The notes under the pieces: model-generated
Databases searched by the model: none
Seen by the model: only the letters and a program-made list of their open reading frames with translations
What the model was told of the DNA's origin: nothing
NCBI GenBank assembly: GCA_934278965.1
Contig: CAKQWL010000184.1
Location: forward strand, 1-5,054
Length of the DNA stretch: 5,054 bases
DNA from: an uncultured Clostridia bacterium
Lineage (GTDB): Bacteria; Bacillota; Clostridia; Peptostreptococcales; Anaerovoracaceae
Direction: 5' to 3'
Shown: one piece after another, positions 1 to 5,054 of the stretch
Layout: every line of letters begins with the position of its first letter
Numbering within the stretch: position 1 is the first letter of the stretch
Position numbers and translations under genes: made by a program

Positions 1-48
1 GCTGTATGCAGAGAAAGCTGTTTGAACTTTTTCGGGTAAAGAGAAAAG

Positions 49-55
49 AAAGGAA
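49..55 (+). promoter_or_regulatory. Ribosome binding site deciding the crotonase start
   Basis: AAAGGAA lies 8 bases before the ATG at 63. It places the start at 63 rather than at the in-frame ATG at 6, which would add 19 residues rich in Arg and Lys that are unlike any crotonase N-terminus and has no visible ribosome binding site within the window. Confidence 0.7.
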
Positions 56-62
56 CTGCAAA

Positions 63-839
63 ATGTACGAAAATATCAAATTTGAAGTGAAAGACGGTAT
101 CGCCTATATTACGATCGCAAGACCGCAGGCCATGAACGCACTGAACTGTGATGTCCTGGATGAACTCACATGCGCATTCGGCAAGGTGGAAAGCGATCCT
201 GAGGTGAAAGCGGTCATCCTGACCGGTGAAGGCAAGGCCTTTGTTGCCGGCGCAGATATCGCACAGATGAACGAAATGGATGCCGTAGAAGGCCGCGCTA
301 TGATGATCAAGGGACACAATCTGATGAATTACATGGAATCCATCGAAAAGCCGATCATTGCTGCCGTAAACGGTTTTGCCCTCGGCGGCGGATGCGAACT
401 TGCTATGGCATGTGACTTCCGTATCGCTTCCGAAAAGGCGAAATTCGGTCAGCCGGAAGTAAATCTCGGTATCATTCCGGGTTTCGGCGGCACACAGAGA
501 CTTCCTCGCCTTGTTGGAAAAGCAATGGGCAAGTATCTGATTATGACCGCAGAAATGATCGGTGCAGACGAAGCCTATCGGATCGGTCTTGTTGAAAAGA
601 TCGCCGCTCCTGAAGAGCTTATCGCGGAGGCAGAGAAGCTTGCCAAGACCATCATGTCCAAGGCTCCTCTTGCCATCGCGGCAGCAAAGACAGCGATTAA
701 TGTCGGCTATGGTCTGGATATGAAGACAGCCAGCGCTTTTGAAATTGAAGCATTCACTGCTCCGTTCTCTTCACAGGATAAGACAGAAGGAATGACAGCC
801 TTCCTTGAAAAGAGAGCTGCGGAATTTAAGAACAAATAG
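63..839 (+). CDS. crt: Crotonase / 3-hydroxybutyryl-CoA dehydratase (enoyl-CoA hydratase family)
   Basis: This 258-residue protein should reversibly dehydrate 3-hydroxybutyryl-CoA to crotonyl-CoA in the cytoplasm, a step of butyrate or butanol formation from acetyl-CoA. The length matches the roughly 260 residues usual for crotonases. Visible motifs are the oxyanion-hole segment AFVAGAD at 59-65, the second oxyanion segment GGG at 108-110, and both catalytic glutamates: E112 in GGGCELAMACD and E132 in FGQPEVNLG. The conserved IPGFGGTQRLPR follows at 138-149, and a typical C-terminal helix ends in EKRAAEF. Both glutamates present argues for a true hydratase rather than an isomerase or decarboxylase of the same superfamily. 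The short-chain substrate is inferred from overall resemblance to clostridial Crt. It is the last gene of its transcription unit, since a terminator follows at once. No bcd, etf or hbd gene follows, although crt often leads such an operon; what lies upstream is outside the window. The start at 63 is chosen from the ribosome binding site and family N-terminus. Confidence 0.93.
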   Translation: MYENIKFEVKDGIAYITIARPQAMNALNCDVLDELTCAFGKVESDPEVKAVILTGEGKAFVAGADIAQMNEMDAVEGRAMMIKGHNLMNYMESIEKPIIAAVNGFALGGGCELAMACDFRIASEKAKFGQPEVNLGIIPGFGGTQRLPRLVGKAMGKYLIMTAEMIGADEAYRIGLVEKIAAPEELIAEAEKLAKTIMSKAPLAIAAAKTAINVGYGLDMKTASAFEIEAFTAPFSSQDKTEGMTAFLEKRAAEFKNK

Positions 840-870
840 TACTCTTCTTTTCGATTCCAATCTTAAAAAT

Positions 871-901
871 AAAAACCACTAGTATGAACTAGTGGTTTTT
901 T
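871..901. terminator. Bidirectional rho-independent terminator between convergent genes
   Basis: A perfect 13-bp stem (871-883 paired with 888-900) encloses the 4-base loop ATGA. The core is CCACTAGT/ACTAGTGG flanked by A5 on the left and T5 on the right, with one more T at 901. The A/T flanks give a U-tract in either direction: TTTTTT for the + strand crotonase transcript, and TTTTTATTTTT for the - strand transport operon. It sits 31 bases after the crotonase stop and about 25 bases after the ATPase stop, so one element can end both units. Confidence 0.92.
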
Positions 902-925
902 CATATTTTATGTCAGCTTACAACA

Positions 926-1642
926 CTACAGCACCTTGCTGAGGAACGACTTCGTTCTCTCTTCTTTCGGGCTCTCGAAAATCTCTTTCGGTGTTCCCTG
1001 TTCGACAATATATCCGTCATCCATAAAGATTACCCGGTCTGCCACTTCATTGGCAAATCCCATCTCGTGCGTTACAATAATCAGCGTCATCCCGCTGTGT
1101 GCAAGGGATTTCATAACATCGAGCACTTCTCCGACCATTTCCGGATCCAGCGCGCTGGTTGGCTCGTCAAACAGCATATACCTCGGATTCATTGCGAGTG
1201 CTCTTGCGATTGCAACACGCTGCTTCTGTCCGCCGGAAAGCGCCGCCGGATAGGAATCCGCTTTATCAGCTAATCCGACTCTCTCCAGAAGTTCCATCGC
1301 GGTTTTCTCGGCTTCTCCCTCCGGAATGCCGGAAACCTTCGTCGGCGCAACTGTAATATTCCGAAGAACCGTCATATGCGGAAACAAATTAAAACTCTGG
1401 AACACCATTCCCATCTTTTTCCGGATTTCATTGATATTCTGTTCCGAAAGAGCCTCTCCGTCAATCAAAATACTGCCGCCGGTCGGTTCTTCCAGCATGT
1501 TGAGACAGCGCAGAAAGGTACTTTTCCCGGAGCCGGACGGCCCGATAATGCATACAACCTCTCCGTCCCGAATCGTTTCTGTAATATCTTTCAGTACCTC
1601 AAGTGCACCGAAATTCTTTTTCAAATTTTTAATTTCAATCAT
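926..1642 (-). CDS. Polar amino-acid ABC transporter, ATP-binding subunit (GlnQ/HisP family)
   Basis: This is the complete 238-residue nucleotide-binding subunit that would dimerise on the cytoplasmic face of the permease and power amino-acid uptake. All ABC ATPase motifs are present: Walker [10 protein letters not shown] at 34-42, Q-loop glutamine Q82 in [10 protein letters not shown], signature LSGGQKQR at 135-142, Walker B YMLFDE at 155-160 with catalytic E160, D-loop SALD at 163-166, and switch histidine H192 in VTHEMGFA. The [12 protein letters not shown] segment after the Q-loop and the overall length are typical of the amino-acid (PAAT/HAAT) class of importer. The ATG overlaps the permease stop as ATGA (1639-1642), so translation is probably coupled. 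An AGGGGG ribosome binding site at 1653-1658 lies inside the end of the permease gene, 10 bases upstream. It is the last gene of the operon. The sequence does not reveal which amino acid is carried, so no specific symbol is given. Confidence 0.95.
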   Translation of the reverse strand: MIEIKNLKKNFGALEVLKDITETIRDGEVVCIIGPSGSGKSTFLRCLNMLEEPTGGSILIDGEALSEQNINEIRKKMGMVFQSFNLFPHMTVLRNITVAPTKVSGIPEGEAEKTAMELLERVGLADKADSYPAALSGGQKQRVAIARALAMNPRYMLFDEPTSALDPEMVGEVLDVMKSLAHSGMTLIIVTHEMGFANEVADRVIFMDDGYIVEQGTPKEIFESPKEERTKSFLSKVL

Positions 1643-2388
1643 CCTGCGATTTCCCCCTGACTCTGGCTATCGCCGGAAAGCGGAGCCGTCTTCTTCTTTC
1701 CTTTTTTCTTCTCTGCGCTCTTAGCTCCCATCATCTTTTCCAGGAAGGCAATCAGCTTGGAGAGTGGAATTGTGAGGAGCATATAAACGATCGCTACGCC
1801 GATATACGCCTGGAATGTATTAAAAGTCGCGGCATTCCACAATGTACCTCTTCTTAAAATTTCCCGCACACCGACATAGGAAAGCACTGCCGTTTCCTTG
1901 ATCAACGATACGAATTCGTTTCCGAACGCCGGGAGCACAATCTTCAGTGCCTGCGGAATAACGACGAGACGCATTGCCATTCCGTGCGTCATGCCAAGTG
2001 ACCGCGCGGCCTCCATTTGCCCCTTATCCACAGCCTGAAGACCGCTTCGCACGATTTCCGCCACATAAGCGGCACTGTTCAAACCGCAGACAATCATCGC
2101 CGGGATCAAAAGATAAGGCCACTTAAAAGAGCCTCCTAAAGACTGCACCAACTGCGGAAGTCCGTATGCCAGGATCAGCGCCTGTACAAGCATCGGTGTT
2201 CCGCGGATGATTTCTACATAAAGCTTCGCAGGGATACTGATCCCTTTGTGTTTTGACATCTTGGCAAGAGCGATACCGAGTCCGAGAATCACTCCGATTA
2301 AGACAGCAACAAGGCTGACCCCCACTGTCATGGGGACGCCTTGTAATGCTACCAGAATACCTTCGAAATAAAGTTTTAAAGTTTCCAT
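1639..2388 (-). CDS. Polar amino-acid ABC transporter, permease subunit (HisM/GlnP family)
   Basis: This 249-residue inner-membrane protein forms the translocation channel, probably as a homodimer because the operon has only one permease gene. Family marks are an N-terminal amphipathic stretch (about 1-12), about five hydrophobic segments (near 18-42, 57-80, 90-113, 145-170 and 193-216), the RGTPMLVQ motif at 62-69, and the cytoplasmic EAA loop at 126-145. That loop has EAA at 126-128, G132 and IP at 144-145, and contacts the ATPase. Beyond the last membrane segment is an unusual hydrophilic tail of about 30 residues (221-249) containing a KKKGKKK block at 227-233. The start at 2388 fits the family; its ribosome binding site is only moderate (GGAAC at 2395-2399, 6 bases away). 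It lies 69 bases after the binding-protein gene, with no strong terminator between them, and overlaps the ATPase gene by 4 bases. The substrate cannot be told from the sequence. Confidence 0.94.
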   Translation of the reverse strand: METLKLYFEGILVALQGVPMTVGVSLVAVLIGVILGLGIALAKMSKHKGISIPAKLYVEIIRGTPMLVQALILAYGLPQLVQSLGGSFKWPYLLIPAMIVCGLNSAAYVAEIVRSGLQAVDKGQMEAARSLGMTHGMAMRLVVIPQALKIVLPAFGNEFVSLIKETAVLSYVGVREILRRGTLWNAATFNTFQAYIGVAIVYMLLTIPLSKLIAFLEKMMGAKSAEKKKGKKKTAPLSGDSQSQGEIAG

Positions 2389-2457
2389 AATTTTGTTCCG
2401 TTCCGGTTATCCTTGAAATGCAATAGAATTATCGTCTGTTTTCTCCGTTGGAGCACT

Positions 2458-3246
2458 TTAGTTGAACCACTTCTCAACAAGCTGGTCGTAAGTACCGTTA
2501 TCCTTCATGTTCTTCAGGCCGGCATTGATCTTATCGAGCAGTTCGGTGTTGCCCTTCTGTACCGCAAAGCCGTAGGATTCTGCGTTCAGCGTCTCGCCAA
2601 CCATCTTAACCTTGTCTGCCTGCTTGTTGATGTAAGCCTGCGCAACCGGCTTATCGATAATAACAGCGGATACATCTCCGTTGATCAGCTGCAGCATGCA
2701 GGTATCAAATCCGTTCAGAATGATCGCCTCCTTGATCTTTCCGTCATTGAAGAGACCGTTTACTTCATCCGCGCCGGTTGTTCCGATCTGGCTCGCAACC
2801 TTCATGTCTGCTGTCAGATCATCAATTCCTGTAATCGTCTCATTGTCCTCTTTTACGACAACCACCAGTCCGGAATCATAATAAGTATCGGAGAAGTCTA
2901 CCTTTGCCTGACGTGCTTCATCCTCCGCATTCATTCCGGCCGTAATCATATCCGCATTTCCTGCCTGAACAGCCGGAATCAGCGAGTCAAATTCCATATC
3001 TGTGTAAGTTACCTTGAATCCCTGATCTTCTCCGATCGCGTTCATCAGGTCCATATCGAAGCCGATTACATGTCCGTCTTCATCAACGGTATCGAACGGC
3101 GGGAATGTCGCTTCTGTAACCGCTGTATAAGTCGGCACATTATCGCTTCCGCCCTCTTCCTGATCTCCGCCTCCGCAGGCAGCCATCGAAAATGCCATTG
3201 CAGCGATCAGTGCTGCAGCCATCATTTTTTTCAAATTTGCTTTCAT
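2458..3246 (-). CDS. Amino-acid ABC transporter substrate-binding lipoprotein (SBP family 3)
   Basis: This 262-residue extracellular lipoprotein should capture a polar amino acid and deliver it to the permease encoded next. It has a lipoprotein signal: positively charged MKANLKK, a hydrophobic stretch at about 8-20, then MAAC with the predicted lipidated cysteine C24 (Met at the -3 position is slightly unusual). A Gly/Asp/Glu linker follows. The family 3 binding fold begins near 39, with the signature VIGFDMDLMNAI at 60-71. Other marks are FDSLIPAVQAGNADM at 86-100, VDFSDTYYDSG at 116-126, QIGTTG at 153-158 and IIDKPVA at 196-202, whose D198 is probably the residue that holds the ligand amino group. 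R112 is the likely carboxylate-binding arginine. The start at 3246 is chosen over the in-frame ATG at 3300 because AGGAGG lies 8 bases upstream and because the signal peptide then starts normally. The gene is first in its operon behind a promoter in the preceding gap. The ligand could be Gln, Arg, His, cystine or another; the sequence does not decide. Confidence 0.94.
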   Translation of the reverse strand: MKANLKKMMAAALIAAMAFSMAACGGGDQEEGGSDNVPTYTAVTEATFPPFDTVDEDGHVIGFDMDLMNAIGEDQGFKVTYTDMEFDSLIPAVQAGNADMITAGMNAEDEARQAKVDFSDTYYDSGLVVVVKEDNETITGIDDLTADMKVASQIGTTGADEVNGLFNDGKIKEAIILNGFDTCMLQLINGDVSAVIIDKPVAQAYINKQADKVKMVGETLNAESYGFAVQKGNTELLDKINAGLKNMKDNGTYDQLVEKWFN

Positions 3247-3254
3247 TTTTCTTT

Positions 3255-3260
3255 CCTCCT
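3255..3260 (-). promoter_or_regulatory. Strong ribosome binding site of the binding-lipoprotein gene
   Basis: On the - strand the bases read AGGAGG, a full match to the Shine-Dalgarno consensus, 8 bases before the ATG at 3246. It rules out the longer reading from 3300. Strength fits the usual need for more binding protein than permease or ATPase. Confidence 0.85.
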
Positions 3261-3328
3261 GAATATTTATTAATAGCATTGCGTATTCATTCATCAGCAA
3301 CAGTTATAAATATACACTGCTTCGTGAG

Positions 3329-3357
3329 ATTATGCAAGTACTTTTTTAAGATTTTAA
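3329..3357 (-). promoter_or_regulatory. Predicted sigma-A type promoter of the amino-acid transport operon
   Basis: On the - strand, TTAAAA (3357-3352, four of six consensus bases) is followed after 17 bases by CATAAT (3334-3329, five of six). Just upstream lies a T9/A5 tract (3359-3372, read on the - strand as AAAAA followed by TTTTTTTTT), which resembles an UP element. Transcription would start near 3322, leaving a leader of about 75 bases with no riboswitch or T-box that I can recognise. Two alternatives exist: TTGCAT (3337-3332) with TATATT (3314-3309) at 17 bases, and TTGACA (3395-3390) with a poor -10. The promoter region is fairly sure; the exact hexamers are not. Confidence 0.5.
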
Positions 3358-3393
3358 CAAAAAAAAATTTTTAAACTTTAAAAATGCTTTGTC

Positions 3394-3437
3394 AAAAAAC
3401 AAAATTCACGGAAAAATAGAGATTTTTCCGTGAATTT
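3394..3437 (-). terminator. Rho-independent terminator downstream of nfnB
   Basis: A perfect 16-bp stem (3402-3417 with 3422-3437) closes a 4-base loop (3418-3421). Read on the - strand, the stem runs directly into TTTTGTTTTTT (3404-3394), a proper U-tract. It lies about 64 bases after the nfnB stop and upstream of the transport promoter, so it separates the two units. The core GC pairs are few (CACGG/CCGTG), the rest being A-T. Confidence 0.85.
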
Positions 3438-3455
3438 GTATGAATTCGCTTATAT

Positions 3456-3495
3456 TTATGCAATTATGCGGCGTTTATGCATTATTCGTGCATAA
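3456..3495. repeat. Cluster of TTATGCA repeats between nfnB and its terminator
   Basis: TTATGCA occurs at 3456-3462 and 3475-3481, the variant TTATGCG at 3464-3470, and the inverted copy TGCATAA at 3489-3495. The last two exact copies form a 7-bp inverted repeat with a 7-base spacer, directly after the nfnB stop codon. A further direct copy, 3330-3336, falls on the predicted -10 of the transport promoter. The function is unknown: they may be protein binding sites, a minor 3' hairpin in the nfnB transcript, or chance in AT-rich DNA. Confidence 0.55.
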
Positions 3496-3500
3496 GCTTA

Positions 3501-4889
3501 CTATTTTGCACTTAAATACTCGTGAATCCCGCGTGCTGCATCCTTTCCTGCGCCCATCGCCAGAATAACGGTCGCCGCACCGGTCACCGCATCTCCGCCG
3601 GCAAATACGCCCTCCTTAGAAGTCGCGCCGACATCCTCTGTCGCCACGATGCACTTTCTGCGGTCGACTTCCAGTCCCTTTGTCGTGGAAGAAATCAGCG
3701 GATTTGGAGAAGTACCGAGCGACATGATCACCATATCACAGTCAATATCAAATTCCGAACCCTTAACTTCAACAGGGCTTCTTCTTCCGGAAGCGTCCGG
3801 CTCACCAAGCTCCATCCGTACGCAGCGGATTCCCTTTACCCAGCCGTCTTCACCGACAAGGATCTCAACCGGATTTGTCAGAAGATCAAAGATGATCCCC
3901 TCTTCCTTCGCATGATGTACTTCCTCCACACGTGCCGGAAGCTCTTCTTCCGAACGGCGATATACGACATGAACCTCTGCTCCGAGACGAAGCGCTGTAC
4001 GCGCAGCATCCATCGCTACATTTCCGCCGCCGACGATAACTACTTTTTTGCCAATCGAGATCGGCGTATCGTAGTCCTCATCAAAAGCCTTCATCAGGTT
4101 GTTTCTAGTCAAATATTCGTTCGCCGAGAATACTCCGCAGGCTGTTTCGCCCGGAATTCCCATGAACTTCGGAAGTCCTGCACCGGATCCGATAAATACG
4201 GCGTCAAATCCTTCCTTTTCCATCAACTCGTCAATGGTAACGGACTTTCCGATAATAACATCGGTTTCCAGCTTTACGCCAAGCGATTTTACATTCTCCA
4301 CTTCCGGAAGTACAACGCCGTCCTTCGGGAGACGGAATTCCGGAATTCCGTATACCAATACACCGCCGGCCTTGTGAAGTGCCTCGAAGATCGTTACATC
4401 GTATCCAAGCTTCGCAAGGTCTCCCGCGCAGGTGAGTCCTGCCGGACCGGAACCGATCACAGCAACCTTCTTTCCAAGCTTGGTCTTCGGTGCCTCCGGC
4501 TTGATATTATTTTCTCTCGCCCAATCCGCTACAAAACGCTCCAGCTTTCCGATGGAAACCGGTTCACCCTTAATTCCGCGAATGCACTTTCCTTCACACT
4601 GGCTTTCCTGCGGGCACACACGACCGCATACAGCAGGCAGGGAGGAGGACTCGCTGATTACCTTATATGCCGCTTCAATGTTTCCCTCTTTTACCTGTGC
4701 GATAAAATCCGGGATATTGATGCTGACCGGGCAGCCCTCTACACACTTTGCATTTTTACATCCGAGACAGCGCTGCGCCTCTTCTGTTGCTTCTTCTTTA
4801 TTATATCCGAGACATACCTCGTCGAAATTCGTCGCGCGTACTTTCGGCTCCTGCTCTCTTACAGGGACTTTCTTCATTACATCTGCCAT
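3501..4889 (-). CDS. nfnB: NADPH-binding large subunit of NfnAB transhydrogenase (GltD-like FeS flavoprotein)
   Basis: This 462-residue cytoplasmic protein belongs to the glutamate synthase small-subunit (GltD) family. Two N-terminal cysteine sets can bind [4Fe-4S] clusters: C41, C44, C49, C53 and C88, C92, C98, C102. An FAD-binding Rossmann motif GSGPAG follows at 146-151 with E169 after the second strand. The NADPH-binding motif GGGNVAMDAAR is at 287-297, with YRRSEEELPAR at 310-320, whose arginines suit the NADPH 2'-phosphate. The closing FAD segment GVFAGGDAVTGAATV is at 427-441. The call NfnB rather than GltD rests on the gene directly upstream, which is an NfnA-like FAD/NAD-binding subunit and not a glutamate synthase large subunit. 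The known complex bifurcates electrons between NADPH, NAD+ and ferredoxin. A strong GGAGGTGA site (4903-4896) lies 6 bases before the ATG, and the ATG shares a base with the upstream stop (TAATG), so the subunits are probably translated together. Close paralogues such as sulfide dehydrogenase SudA or an NfnB-like protein of unknown role remain possible. Confidence 0.88.
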   Translation of the reverse strand: MADVMKKVPVREQEPKVRATNFDEVCLGYNKEEATEEAQRCLGCKNAKCVEGCPVSINIPDFIAQVKEGNIEAAYKVISESSSLPAVCGRVCPQESQCEGKCIRGIKGEPVSIGKLERFVADWARENNIKPEAPKTKLGKKVAVIGSGPAGLTCAGDLAKLGYDVTIFEALHKAGGVLVYGIPEFRLPKDGVVLPEVENVKSLGVKLETDVIIGKSVTIDELMEKEGFDAVFIGSGAGLPKFMGIPGETACGVFSANEYLTRNNLMKAFDEDYDTPISIGKKVVIVGGGNVAMDAARTALRLGAEVHVVYRRSEEELPARVEEVHHAKEEGIIFDLLTNPVEILVGEDGWVKGIRCVRMELGEPDASGRRSPVEVKGSEFDIDCDMVIMSLGTSPNPLISSTTKGLEVDRRKCIVATEDVGATSKEGVFAGGDAVTGAATVILAMGAGKDAARGIHEYLSAK

Positions 4890-5054
4890 TATTTGTCACC
4901 TCCGCAATTTCCGCATCCGCCGTGGTGCGTGCTGCCTTCCTGATACTTCAGAAGCGCTCTTCCTTCTTCTGTCTTATACATCGTCTGACGCTTCATCGCC
5001 TGATCGAAGTCTACCTTATGTCCGTCAAATTCCGGTCCGTCCACGCAGGCAAAT
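4889..5054 (-). CDS. nfnA: NfnA-like FAD/NAD-binding subunit, C-terminal end only (partial)
   Basis: Only the last 54 codons and the TAA stop are in the window; the gene continues beyond the right edge. The segment begins FACVDGPEFDGHKVDF, where FACVDGPEFDGH is typical of the C-terminus of the sulfide/dihydroorotate dehydrogenase-like FAD/NAD-binding proteins (PyrK-related) that pair with GltD-like subunits. The cysteine in ACVDGP is expected to lie in the family's [2Fe-2S] region. Next comes a basic helix (QAMKRQTMYKTEEGRALLKY) and then a short Gly/His/Cys tail, HHGGCGNCGGDK. In NfnAB this subunit binds FAD, a [2Fe-2S] cluster and NAD(H). The TAA overlaps the nfnB ATG by one base. The assignment relies on a short piece plus gene order, so the subunit class is solid but the exact complex is inferred. 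Confidence 0.82.
   Translation of the reverse strand, partial: FACVDGPEFDGHKVDFDQAMKRQTMYKTEEGRALLKYQEGSTHHGGCGNCGGDK
4896..4903 (-). promoter_or_regulatory. Extended ribosome binding site for nfnB inside the end of nfnA
   Basis: GGAGGTGA on the - strand matches eight consecutive bases of the Shine-Dalgarno consensus and encodes part of the final Gly-Gly-Asp of the upstream protein. It is 6 bases from the nfnB ATG and supports high, coupled translation. Confidence 0.85.

Noticed and set aside
2..25. Possible last codons of an upstream gene (LYAEKAV then TGA) on the + strand
   Set aside because: Seven codons are too few to identify a protein, and another frame also stays open to a TAA at 37-39. 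An upstream gene is likely but not shown.
6..62. A longer crotonase reading from the ATG at 6
   Set aside because: The added 19 residues do not resemble the family N-terminus, while AAAGGAA stands at the right distance before the ATG at 63.
2389..2457. Small hairpin (CTCC/GGAG, 3-base loop) between the binding-protein and permease genes
   Set aside because: A 4-bp stem without a U-tract is not a terminator. It may slightly affect mRNA stability, but nothing supports that.
2413..3273. A 286-codon open frame on the + strand opposite the binding-lipoprotein gene
   Set aside because: The - strand shows a lipoprotein signal, family 3 binding motifs and an AGGAGG site. The + frame has no recognised domain and overlaps the start signals of the real gene.
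3247..3300. A longer binding-lipoprotein reading from 3300
   Set aside because: It would put 18 residues ahead of the signal peptide and translate through the AGGAGG site that clearly serves the ATG at 3246.
3247..3328. Riboswitch or T-box leader before the transport operon
   Set aside because: The leader is about 75 bases, AT-rich and without the conserved stems, T-box sequence or anti-terminator/terminator pair that such elements need.
3522..4943. A 473-codon open frame on the + strand opposite nfnB
   Set aside because: The opposite strand encodes a full iron-sulfur flavoprotein with every cofactor motif intact. The + frame gives a Cys/Arg/Ser-rich product with no recognisable domain, and it runs over the nfnA-nfnB junction. 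It is a by-product of codon use on the real strand.

Overview
The window looks like an ordinary chromosomal stretch from an anaerobic, butyrate-type Firmicute (Clostridia, possibly Lachnospiraceae or a relative). The evidence is a clostridial-type crotonase, an NfnAB-type transhydrogenase, strong AGGAGG-like ribosome binding sites, AT-rich intergenic DNA next to coding DNA of roughly even base composition, and a lipoprotein-type amino-acid binding protein. The genus cannot be fixed from the sequence alone.

Layout. Bases 63-839 (+) encode a complete crotonase (3-hydroxybutyryl-CoA dehydratase type), followed by a strong hairpin terminator at 871-901. Because the next genes converge on it, that terminator can serve both strands. 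Bases 926-3246 (-) hold a complete polar amino-acid ABC importer in the order binding lipoprotein (3246-2458), permease (2388-1639), ATPase (1642-926). Permease and ATPase overlap by ATGA. The 254-base gap 3247-3500 contains the importer's promoter region with an A/T-tract, a 16-bp stem terminator for the upstream gene, and a cluster of TTATGCA repeats. Bases 3501-4889 (-) encode a complete NfnB/GltD-like iron-sulfur flavoprotein. It is preceded, with a one-base TAATG overlap, by the last 54 codons of an NfnA-like FAD/NAD-binding subunit that runs off the right edge.

How the genes fit together. NfnAB (NADH-dependent reduced ferredoxin:NADP+ oxidoreductase) would couple NADH and reduced ferredoxin to NADPH formation. 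Crotonase dehydrates 3-hydroxybutyryl-CoA to crotonyl-CoA on the way to butyryl-CoA, a pathway whose bifurcating dehydrogenase produces reduced ferredoxin. The importer would supply amino acids. The metabolic link is an inference: the three units are separate transcription units, two of them divided by a terminator and the third on the other strand.

I found no mobile element, CRISPR array, tRNA, rRNA or defence cassette, and no convincing new system. The points most worth a second look are the TTATGCA repeat cluster with one copy on the predicted -10 of the importer promoter, the Cys/His-rich tail of the NfnA-like protein, and the lysine-rich tail of the permease.
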